Source of the DNA: Rhizophagus sp. LPA8_4_AMF
Taxonomy: Eukaryota; Glomeromycota; Glomeromycetes; Glomerales; Glomeraceae
Direction: 5' to 3'
DNA: 25,710 nucleotides
Assembly (NCBI GenBank): GCA_021464525.1
Contig: JADRCO010000843.1
Span: 1-25,710 of the forward strand
Below are positions 9,229-17,824 of the stretch, in pieces; position 1 is the first letter of the stretch; each line of letters begins with the position of its first letter. Under the pieces are notes generated by a model. The model did not search any database and had not been told where the DNA came from. It saw nothing but the letters and a program-made list of their open reading frames with translations. Both the position numbers and the translations under genes were made by a program.

Positions 9229-11235
9229 ATGGGTGGGCAGGATTCAGCCGAAAATAAACAGATGACATCGTATTCTAGAGAAGCATCTCCCCAACAACAA
9301 AATTTACCTTCTTCACAAAATAATGTATCTCAGCCTTCGCCATCTACATCCTCTTCCGACACCACTTCTCCTCTCGAACTTTTGAAGCAGGGAAAAATTG
9401 ATCAAACGCAATGGTGCACCGCAGAATGGTTCGGACGCGGTAATAATTGGCAAAATGATCTCGTTAGATGGATAATCCTCACTTCAGAAGAAAAAGAAAG
9501 CTCTGAACAAAAAAATATTGATAGAGGATTGGAAATAATTAGGAAAGAAACAAATGAAATATTTAATGCGGGAATGATTAATACAGATTCTTATAATTTT
9601 TGTTTAGATTTAATTGCGAGATGTGGAGATATTCGTGGTTCCAATTTTGATAATAATAAAAGAATTGAATTATTAAAAGTTTTATTTTCTTATTTACAAA
9701 TGAAATATGAGGATGCTAATTTGATTATCAAAACCATAGGACAAATGAGCGTTGAGCAACGCTCAGTTTTAAGATTTATGACTCATCAAAAGATTCAAGC
9801 AAGAATCGCTTTTTTGAGGACTACCTTAAAATCTCACGATATGGAAAGATATCATTGTATTACAAATCCATATTATGCCGAATTATTTGATCAAAAACAA
9901 GCGGTTATTGCAGAACGTAACAACTTACAAGAGGGTATTGACGTTGTTAAAGCTTCAAATTTCGATTTAAATAATAAGTATAATGAACTATTAACCGAAA
10001 ATATTAGGCTTCGTGAAAAAAATTCAGAATTTGAAGGACAGATCAAAGCGAAAGACGTACAACTCTTGTCACAAGCGGATCAAACTAAACCAAGTCATGA
10101 ATCTTTTATTAGAGAGCTTATAGAAAATTGTAGCAAAATAACTCACAATGACGATAAAATGAAAACGGAATACGAAACACAGATAAAACAACTACAAGAA
10201 CGTGAAAGTAAAATGAAATCAGAGTATGAAGAACTTGTAAAACGACTTCAGGAACGTAACAATAAAATGAAATCAGTCTACGAAGAACAAATAGACCAAC
10301 TTCAAGAAGAAGCAAACGAATTACGCAAAGAAGCAAAATCAGCTAACGATGAAGCATCGGGTTATCAGGCTGCTCTAGGAAGTGCAACAAACGTTCGTTG
10401 GAGTGACAGCACTTTTAACAATCCCATTCAATTAACGAAAGATATTGAAAAATTTCAACATTTGTTAGCCGATTTTACTAAAGTTAAAGGGAAATCTATT
10501 AAAATTGATGAGGATGCTGCTAAACAATTATTAACGAAATATGAAAGTAAAGCAAATCTCAATTCTAAAGAAATTAAAAATTATTTAGCGGCTGCTCTTC
10601 AACGAATGATTCTTGAAGCAATATTTAACAGTGCAGATAATTTATATAGAAATGCTGAAAGTTCTAACTCTTTTACTGATGGACGCCTTGAATCGTTTAT
10701 AGTCTATTATACTAAAAATCTTGTTAAATATACAAATCTATTGGCTAAAACTCGCGAAGGAAAAGACAGCATTACTACTGTAACTCCAGTAAAAATTCGA
10801 CAACAAGCATATGCTGCTTTAGGATCTCGTGGATTCGCTAAGTCGAATCATTCATATATGAAGAGACTTGTTAATGATTTAGTGAATAGAATGGAAAAGT
10901 ATCGTGAAGTAGTTGATGAAGAAAGAAAGAAAGCTTTACATTCTGAAGCCGAAAAAATTATTCGTACTGGTATGCAAATTTGGTTTTGTTTGAAAGCTCA
11001 AGAACCAATACCAAAAATTCGTTGGTTTAAATCTGGTGCCCGTATAGAAACACATCTTATGGTAGGATCCTGGGAAAGTGAAAATATTAAAGAACTTGAA
11101 GTAGATTTTGCATTTTTTCCTCTTATTATTGCTGAAAATGATAATCAGGATAGTCAAGTTTTTAATAAAGCTCAAGTTTTCATTCGTCCAAAACAAAATG
11201 GAAGGTTTCAAAAACTGAAAGAATATTTCTCTTAA
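9229..11235 (+). CDS. Coiled-coil protein CC1 with conserved C-terminal domain
   Basis: Single-exon protein of 668 aa. Residues 1-50 are a Gln/Ser/Pro-rich disordered tail. Residues 60-210 are a helical region. Residues 220-380 are a long coiled coil that includes three 18-residue repeats (first copy KMKTEYETQIKQLQERES) at 310-363. From about 382 (ALGSATNVRWSD) to the end is a globular-looking domain with motifs ADFTKVKG, TPVKIRQQAYAALGSRGF, KYREVVDEE and HLMVGSWE. The same motifs recur in the gene at 14560, which defines a paralogous family. I recognise the family as one expanded in arbuscular mycorrhizal fungi but know no function for it. The start has a good A-rich context (AAACAAAATGG). 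Its divergent pairing with an Hsp70-like gene hints at a scaffold or client-adaptor role, which is inference. Confidence 0.88.
   Translation: MGGQDSAENKQMTSYSREASPQQQNLPSSQNNVSQPSPSTSSSDTTSPLELLKQGKIDQTQWCTAEWFGRGNNWQNDLVRWIILTSEEKESSEQKNIDRGLEIIRKETNEIFNAGMINTDSYNFCLDLIARCGDIRGSNFDNNKRIELLKVLFSYLQMKYEDANLIIKTIGQMSVEQRSVLRFMTHQKIQARIAFLRTTLKSHDMERYHCITNPYYAELFDQKQAVIAERNNLQEGIDVVKASNFDLNNKYNELLTENIRLREKNSEFEGQIKAKDVQLLSQADQTKPSHESFIRELIENCSKITHNDDKMKTEYETQIKQLQERESKMKSEYEELVKRLQERNNKMKSVYEEQIDQLQEEANELRKEAKSANDEASGYQAALGSATNVRWSDSTFNNPIQLTKDIEKFQHLLADFTKVKGKSIKIDEDAAKQLLTKYESKANLNSKEIKNYLAAALQRMILEAIFNSADNLYRNAESSNSFTDGRLESFIVYYTKNLVKYTNLLAKTREGKDSITTVTPVKIRQQAYAALGSRGFAKSNHSYMKRLVNDLVNRMEKYREVVDEERKKALHSEAEKIIRTGMQIWFCLKAQEPIPKIRWFKSGARIETHLMVGSWESENIKELEVDFAFFPLIIAENDNQDSQVFNKAQVFIRPKQNGRFQKLKEYFS
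10156..10317 (+). repeat. Three 54-bp repeats coding 18-aa coiled-coil units
   Basis: Three consecutive 54-bp units inside CC1 encode KMKTEYETQIKQLQERES, KMKSEYEELVKRLQERNN and KMKSVYEEQIDQLQEEAN. The 18-residue period is five helical turns rather than a multiple of seven, so the register is offset at each unit. Internal tandem duplication lengthened the coil. Confidence 0.85.
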
Positions 11236-11414
11236 AATTTCTCACATGTAACTTCTATATTTTATACGTAATAATATTTATTTTAAATAGTAACCTGTAA
11301 AGAATTTGTTTGTCTACTACATAAAGTGTAATACAAATGATACCTCTTCTGATAATAATAAATTTGGTTTATTATACCATAAATGCAATATTAATAAATA
11401 CATTTATACAGCTA
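11236..11414. other. Convergent 3' flanks of CC1 and HSP-B relic
   Basis: Short AT-rich interval holding the 3' untranslated ends of CC1 (+) and of the HSP-B relic (-). AATAAATTTGG near 11358 and AATAAATACA near 11394 are possible polyadenylation signals. No gene. Confidence 0.4.
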
Positions 11415-11807
11415 TCAAAGATCTAATTCAAGAGTAGTTTCATAATAAGTTTCACCGTCGACTTATTTTTCGCGATAACTCAAATTTCCACTTTACCAAA
11501 GGCAAGTGAAAATTCAATAGGATGGTTTAAACCTAGGTGAATATCATATGCTTTTACTCTTATGATTCCTGATAATCTCATTCCGGGATCACTACAGTAT
11601 TTTGCATCATATTTTGAAGTATAATAAACACCAGCATAGCGGATTCACCTTGCCGATCATTTGCCGATCACTTAATCCCGGGTTTTAAAAACTTGTTGAA
11701 AAGCCACAAATATTTTTAAAATAATGTGGCAAAAAAATAATGGAAAACCAAGTTAAAGTACTGAATTATTTTATAATTTTAATTATGTGATTATGAGTAT
11801 AAATACT

Positions 11808-11925
11808 TGTTATTCCATGGGTATCAATGAATAACTGAAATATTCACCGATGCCTTGGGGGCCCCCCCGAAGGGAGGGGAGCATCGGTGTATATGGAGTA
11901 TTTATTAGATACCCATGGAATAACA
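11808..11925. repeat. 118-bp foldback with 18-bp perfect arms
   Basis: TGTTATTCCATGGGTATC at 11808-11825 is the exact reverse complement of 11908-11925. Nested inside are the 9-bp arms CACCGATGC (11845-11853) and GCATCGGTG (11881-11889), and a GC-rich tip with five G followed by seven C (11857-11868). The tip is a sharp GC spike in AT-rich DNA. Confidence 0.85.
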
Positions 11926-11947
11926 GGCTTATCTCATTGTGTATGAC

Positions 11948-12029
11948 GTATACACCGATGGATTTTATACTTATTTATACTTTTTTTATACCGGTGGAGT
12001 AATTTACAAAAAAATCCATCGGTGTATAC
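11948..12029. repeat. 82-bp hairpin with 19-bp perfect arms
   Basis: GTATACACCGATGGATTTT at 11948-11966 is the exact reverse complement of 12011-12029. The loop is 44 nt and contains TACCGGTGG. The arm core CACCGATG is the same motif as in the inner arms of the foldback just upstream; another near copy (TACCGATGGG) follows at about 12034. Confidence 0.85.
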
Positions 12030-13958
12030 ATAATACCGATGGGATAATTTTTAATATTGTTATATTACATTATTCGTATGTGATAATTCAGTTATTTTTC
12101 CTGATCATCAGTCAAAAATTGAGTTGCGAAGATGAATATGCAATTGCGAAACTTGAAACTTTGTATAAATATTCTTTACATTATATACAATATATAGTAA
12201 AAATAATGCAGTGATCCGATCCATAATGCACGTTTTTTACTAGTAAGGTATTTAGTGAATAATTTCACAAAATGAATAAATAAATGTCAAATAAATTAGT
12301 GCCACAAAATTAAGTATATACCTTGAAATTTAATACTAAAATTAAATTGTTTGTAAATTTTTAGCATATATTATTATGTTAAATTTTTTTAACAACGGCA
12401 TTTATATTATGTGATATAAATATAATTGAATAAATGATCGGCAAATGATCGACAAATGATCATCGAAATTGTGATAAAATAGGGATGTCCGCTATGCCTA
12501 ACTGTTATAATATACTATATTGGATAAACTCCCGAAATTATTAATTTGCTTGAACATTGCTACCACGTTTTGCAAATTCATGAAAATAAAGATACATTTC
12601 ATCCTCTGTTCTTTGCTTTCAGAAACCTAAAAATAAATGTCCGTAGTTACATTAATTTGTTAACAATTTTATTACACAAAAAAAAACTTGCCCATGAGCG
12701 ACATACTTCAATTCCGTATGTCCATTTTAAGATTCGATCATGTACGATATCAATATTAAATCCATATGTAATGGCACCACGAACTATTGCTGAATGCTGA
12801 CACTGATAAAGCTGGAACAACGGTGATAGGAACTTGATGGTCAAATGTTTCTTTAATTTTACGAAATAAGTAAGGAGATTCACTTAATCCACCTACCAAA
12901 AACATTGCTGAACATTTTTATACGAAGAATCTTTTTAACTGATTAATTAAATTTATATTTCGATCAATCCCGGGATCGGACAGTTTCACAATTAATTTAT
13001 TAATATTAATCCAGCTTCTTCCGTTTGTTTTTTGATTTCAATAGCGACGTATTGTTAAACTAGGACAACATAATTATAAATTTTATTATAAAGTTTTATA
13101 ATCTTTTTTGTTTTCTATATACGGGCGCAAAAAAATCTTTGTACTAATGTTGCATTTGTCCATCTGTTTTCAATTTTGCTAGAGCTTGAGTTCTGACTTT
13201 CTTAAAAATTCTTAATCTACGAATGTACTACCACTTAGATCACCAACACGTTCAGTAACTAAAAGTTTTCGTAAAATTAAATTAAAAATAACGATGTTAA
13301 ATATTACTGAAATATTACTAAAAAATATATATATACCATATGGTTGTAAGTTGTGCTCCTTTATGACGCTATCAACTGATGAAACGAATATAATGGTTAT
13401 AATCTTGAGTAAAGTGTATAAATATAAACATAACAATCAGGATAATTAATACAATGGACGTACGTTCAGTTGTAAATTCGAATTGGTGTGAATTCAAAGA
13501 AGTCAATAACCCTGCTTGGTATGACATTCTTTTATAACTTTAGTTGTGTGTGGATGCTATGAATATGATATAAATAAGGTAAGTATTTTATCAAAATAAA
13601 ATCACAATAAAATAAATGATTTAATTACCACGTACATGTAACTTAAGGATGTGGACGTTGTTCTTCTGTATCATCTGATACTTATCAAATTCTTCCTCTA
13701 AAGCTAAATTCTTCAACTGGTGATTTTTTTATGCCCTTCATCATATTGAAGTGCTGCAGGTGCTTTTGAGACACCCTCTCGTTCCGGCCTAATGATTGTA
13801 TCATCAAAGAGTTGAATTTCATAAGATTTTTTTTTTTTTAGTTAAAAATCGATTACGTCAATTAAAATATAATTACCATGAACTATTTATTCGCTACAAC
13901 AGTTTCCAGAAAATGTAGTACCAAAATCTATTGCAACGAGAATTCTAATATCATCCAT

Positions 13959-14559
13959 TATTATTATTGTCTTTTTTTCTATAACTTTTTGTCGAAGAAT
14001 TTAAGAATTTTTAAAAAAAAGATTATTTATTATTAGTCCAAGTGTAACGAAGGACTATATAAGATCATTTTATTAGAAAGTGAGTATTTCTTAATAAAAT
14101 AAAAATTAAAGTAAATATCTATTCAAGTTGAATGATCGTATATATTTATGATTTTTTGAATTTTTTTTTACAATATATACTCAATTACCAATAATATATT
14201 TATTGGATTTTATCTTGGCTTAATAAAAATCATATGCTCGTTTCCGAACATACTGCGCCTTTTGGGATGGCCAGAAATTACGTCATTTCCTCCAGGATGA
14301 ATGTTACACATTTTTCCATTTTTAGACATTTGTAGTTAATATAATTCTGCCAAAATCATGTTTAATTTTGCATTTCCTAAAATGGATGATAACAGGGGCA
14401 TAAAATTTAAATTACGCTATTTATGGCCATCTCCTATGTACCTTATGTAATGTTATATTAGAAGTTACGTAACGTAATATAACCCCTTATTTATTACATA
14501 AAATTAAAAAAATTACGTTTATTGCTTAATCCCATTATCCCACAAATAATTTAAAAATT
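13959..14559. promoter_or_regulatory. Divergent region between HSP-B relic and CC2
   Basis: Corresponds in position to the HSP-A/CC1 promoter region. It holds CRE/bZIP-like octamers TTACGTCA (14278-14285) and TTACGTAA (14465-14472). The latter sits at the centre of an inverted repeat with arms GTTATATTA (14452-14460) and TAATATAAC (14475-14483), about 77 bp upstream of the CC2 ATG. Binding is not shown; these are pattern matches. Confidence 0.4.
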
Positions 14560-16170
14560 ATGGCGTCAAGTCAACCATCTTTAAAACGAATTAGTAAGAA
14601 AAAAAATCAAGAATTTGTTAGAAACCACGGTAAAAATGAATATTCTTTAGATACAGTTAATGAGAATAACTGGAAATTATTTATGTGGTTCGCTTCCTTG
14701 GAAACAGTTGAAAATTATATTTGTTTATTTATTCTTGTTTGGGATACTGTTCCAGTACGAAATAGTGAACAATTTTCAAGAGAATTAAAGGAAGAAACTA
14801 ATAGTTTAATTCAAATTATCAAGGAGTTAAATATTTTAGAAGAAAATGATAAGAATTATTCTAAAATGTTAGATGATTACAAAAATTATCGTATTATAAG
14901 TGATCAAACTTTTAGACAAAATTTAGTTCATGATGTTTGGACAGAATTGGAAAACTATGGATTAAAGAATAGTTCTTATACTGTTTCGGATCAATTAAGC
15001 CGTTGTTCATTATTTCAAAAAAAAGAGTTGAGAGCGATGATTTTGTCTAGGATAAAATCTTTTCAATCATTTTCAAGAAAAATAAATGAAGTAAAAGAAT
15101 TACAAAAAGCACCCCTTAATAATAAGATGAAAGATGAAAATCAAGAAATATTTTTAAGTGAAAATAAAAATTTGGAAAATCAAATAGTTGGTTCAGCCGA
15201 TAATAATTCACAAATTGGTAATTCAACAATTCTTGAAGAGGAGTTACAGGGTACTCGAGATATTCAAGAACTTTTGAAAAGAGAAAACGAGAATTTAAAA
15301 GCTCAAGTAGAAGGTTTAATAAAAGAAAGTTCGCAACAGGTAGCTCTTGGTAATTTAACAAATGTATCTTGGAATGATGATGATTCAAATAATTCAAAAA
15401 AATTAATTGAAGACATTACAGATTTACAAGATATGCTCTCAGATTTCACAATGGTTCAAGGAAGTGATTATAAGATAATTAACGATGAAGCAAATTTTCT
15501 TTTAAAGGCTTTTAGATGCGAAGTAAATTATCCTAATTCGCGAGCAAGCCTTGTTTTAGGGTTTTTACTTCAAAGGGTCACAATTGTCAAGATTATAGAA
15601 GAAGTTGAAAAATATTTAATTGGCGCTTTTGGAGGAAGTCGAGAGATGGCTCTTGAGAGAGATGTTGTAAATAACACCGAAATCTTAATTAATCAGACAA
15701 TATTATTTGAAAAAAATCGGGAGGGAGAAGACGATATTACTAAGATTACGCCAGTCAAAATTCGTCAGCATGTTTATTCAGCTCTTAGTTGTCGTGGTTT
15801 TCCGAGTAATCACCCTTTAATCACAACCACAGCAAGTAAATTGTTATTTAAGATGAATAAATATAGACAAGTTGTAGATGAAGAAACTAAAAGTGAAATA
15901 GATGATTTAGCTATTCGAATAACTCATAAAGTTATTAATATTTTTTATTTTAGTTTTAAAACACAAGCTTCTGTGCCAACCTATAGATTTTTCGATGCTG
16001 GTCAAGCTTTGGAACCGCATCTCATGCAAGGAGCTTTTGGAAATGATGAATCTAGAAAATTGGAAGTGGAAGTTTGCGGATTTCCTTGCATCAGCATATT
16101 TAATGGTGATAAATCGAGGGATAGAATTTTTATAAAAGCCCAAATTATTCCAAGATCAAAGCGTTTATAA
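14560..16170 (+). CDS. Coiled-coil protein CC2, paralogue of CC1
   Basis: Single-exon protein of 536 aa. A basic N-terminus (about 1-25) is followed by a helical region (30-180), a shorter coiled coil (about 195-258) and, from about residue 262 (ALGNLTNVSWND), the same C-terminal domain as CC1. Matching motifs are SDFTMVQG, TPVKIRQHVYSALSCRGF, KYRQVVDEET, HLMQGAFG and KLEVEVCGFP. CC2 lacks the Gln/Ser/Pro tail and the 18-residue repeats of CC1, which explains most of the length difference. The full frame is open although its divergent neighbour HSP-B is a pseudogene, so CC2 may be retained on its own or may work with another Hsp70-like protein. Function unknown. Confidence 0.87.
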   Translation: MASSQPSLKRISKKKNQEFVRNHGKNEYSLDTVNENNWKLFMWFASLETVENYICLFILVWDTVPVRNSEQFSRELKEETNSLIQIIKELNILEENDKNYSKMLDDYKNYRIISDQTFRQNLVHDVWTELENYGLKNSSYTVSDQLSRCSLFQKKELRAMILSRIKSFQSFSRKINEVKELQKAPLNNKMKDENQEIFLSENKNLENQIVGSADNNSQIGNSTILEEELQGTRDIQELLKRENENLKAQVEGLIKESSQQVALGNLTNVSWNDDDSNNSKKLIEDITDLQDMLSDFTMVQGSDYKIINDEANFLLKAFRCEVNYPNSRASLVLGFLLQRVTIVKIIEEVEKYLIGAFGGSREMALERDVVNNTEILINQTILFEKNREGEDDITKITPVKIRQHVYSALSCRGFPSNHPLITTTASKLLFKMNKYRQVVDEETKSEIDDLAIRITHKVINIFYFSFKTQASVPTYRFFDAGQALEPHLMQGAFGNDESRKLEVEVCGFPCISIFNGDKSRDRIFIKAQIIPRSKRL

Positions 16171-16504
16171 TTATCATCATAGGAAGTAAAATTTTTGATA
16201 ACCATAATTGCAATCAAAAGGGGTTATGGAATGAATCCGAAACAGAAGTAGCAATATTTATCGATTTCTAAGCGAGGTTCACATATTTATTTTTTATTTT
16301 GAGAAATCGCTTATTTGAATCGTAAATAAAAGTGATTAGTAAATACTGTATGACTATTAGTATATATTATATTTATTTATAAATTATTGATTTTTTTTTA
16401 TATATATGAAATAAAAATGAAAATTATTAAAATAACGAAATATAAAGTAGATTTTTATTAACCTTCAGATATAAAAAGATGCCAAAAATCGTATCGTCTT
16501 TGTC
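16171..16504. other. AT-rich intergenic region
   Basis: Downstream of CC2. It has AATAAA-type signals near 16326 and 16409 and T/A runs; no gene seen. Confidence 0.45.
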
Positions 16505-16960
16505 ATGCTAAAATGTCTCTACTGCAAAGTATGCAAACCGGATTTAGATCTGAACGGAAGTTTAAATGAATATTGTAGTGATGAATACCGTATAAAAGCT
16601 TTAATTACAGGTTTTACAACATCTTGTATACAATGTAATGAATTTCCTAGACTTAATATTGTAGTTTGGTAAAATGTAGAAGTACAGCAAAGTATATAAA
16701 GTGCAAGGTATTTAAAAAAATATACTTACTCTCATTAAATATCGAATTTGATTCAGCAAATGTTGACTTAATTAATATTTTGAGCGACTTTAGAAAAATT
16801 TCATTACAATGTTAATTTCTTTATGTTCTAAACAATATTAAAATTGGAGATCTATGGTGAAAGCTAATGAATTATGTTAAAATTGTAAAAAAAAGATCAC
16901 TTATTCTGAAAAATATTTTTGTGGAGAAGATTGCAATGAATAGGCTAATGAAAATAAATG
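16505..16960 (+). pseudogene. Cys-rich zinc-finger-like pseudogene
   Basis: An ATG at 16505 opens a 55-codon frame ending at 16672. It contains CLYCKVC, NEYCSDEYR and SCIQCNEFPR, paired cysteines spaced as in treble-clef or zinc-ribbon folds. After the stop, the coding signal continues in neighbouring frames with KYIKCKVF, DLINILSDFRKISLQC, LCSKQY, and finally ITYSEKYFCGEDCNE near 16940. At least four stops interrupt it (near 16670, 16817, 16842 and 16877). The repeated Cys-x2-Cys ... FCGxxC layout indicates a once longer metal-binding protein. I do not recognise its family with certainty. Confidence 0.55.
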
Positions 16961-17824
16961 AATTTTTTATATCATCTTTTTATGATCGCTAGATCAATGA
17001 TTTATTAATTAAAATTGTATATATATTATGATCAGTTTAAATTATTCAGTTATTTGTTATTCTTTATTTTATGTAATTTAGGACTTTACATCTGCATCTT
17101 CAAGCTTTCTAACAGGGAAATAAATTTAAAGATATTCTAATCAATTTATATCTTCTTGGAAATACAAAAATAAAGCTATGACATACATATGATATATATA
17201 ATATTTTCTGAGAAACAAATTATATCGTGCTATAATAATTATCGAGATTATATTGAGAGTTTATGTACGTTTCGATTTTTATTTTACTTTCTAAACGGAA
17301 CATTTTTTAACGTTCCGTTTTTTTTTATTTCTAATTTTTTATCGAAACATTTTTTAACGTTTTGTTTTTAATTTTACTTTCTAAAGAATTCATAATACTA
17401 GATACACTGTATATAATATATATTATATATGTGTACAGTATACTGTACATTAAATTTTTTGATATTTTATATCACTAAAAAATGTACTATAAATTATGAC
17501 ATATAATAAAATATGTTGCAAACATTTAATATAATTTCCTTTGGGTTTATTTTTTTTTATTTGTAAGATTATAAATAAATCAATTAATAAATTAAATTTT
17601 CAAGATGTGAACACTAATTTTTATACTGTACTACTGCTTACCAACTTTGATAATTTTCATAACTTTAGATCTTTATTTTTCCAAGTGATAGTTTAGGAGA
17701 AACTGTGTATTTCGTGTGAGTTTCAGATTTCTTATTTCTTTCATAAGCATAACTAAAACGTTGACAAACCAATTAAATATACTATTCTTTTCGAAAACTT
17801 ATTTCTTATGGCCAAATAAATTAT
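16961..17824. other. AT-rich interval with small palindromes
   Basis: Between the Cys-rich pseudogene and the 3' end of HSP-C. It contains an AAACGGAAC/GTTCCGTTT hairpin (17293-17320) followed by a T run, a related half-copy (ACATTTTTTAACGTTTTG, about 17347-17364) and the 18-bp palindrome TGTACAGTATACTGTACA (17432-17449). No credible gene; short frames here are AT-rich noise. Confidence 0.5.

Larger units (their letters stand above)
11639..12492. mobile_element. TA-flanked MITE-like element inserted in HSP-B
   Basis: The two Hsp70 relic halves are split by about 854 bp with mirrored ends. The left end reads TA-GCGGATTCACC and the right end GGGATGTCCGC-TA, so both ends begin GCGGA next to a TA dinucleotide. 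TA is the target duplication of Tc1/mariner-type elements. Just inside each end are inverted subterminal copies of TGATCGGCAAATGATCG (about 11649-11670 and 12435-12452). There is no transposase frame, so it would be non-autonomous. The exact ends are inferred from where the relic resumes. Confidence 0.65.
11415..13958 (-). pseudogene. Broken Hsp70-like gene HSP-B
   Basis: Remains of an HSPA12-type Hsp70-like gene, read on the minus strand from an ATG at 13958 (MDDIRILVAIDFG). Recognisable blocks follow in order: TTFSG then an in-frame stop (about 13890); PEREGVSKAPAALQYDE (about 13750-13800); EFTTE next to a GTACGT donor (about 13460-13480); RKLLVTERVGDLSGSTFVD (about 13210-13270); MFLVGGLSESPYLFRKI (about 12860-12910); RGAITYGFNID and RILKWTYGIEV (about 12695-12780); and the C-terminal VYYTSKYDAKYC (about 11600-11630). 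Several stops and frameshifts are present, including a TGA at 11480-11482, and the phosphate-2 exon is missing. The 3' part is separated from the rest by the TA-flanked element at 11639-12492. Its 5' end faces CC2 across about 600 bp, matching the HSP-A/CC1 arrangement. Confidence 0.85.

Noticed and set aside
17189-17371. 60-codon Phe-rich frame
   Set aside because: Composition follows T-runs and it spans hairpin repeats; no coding character.
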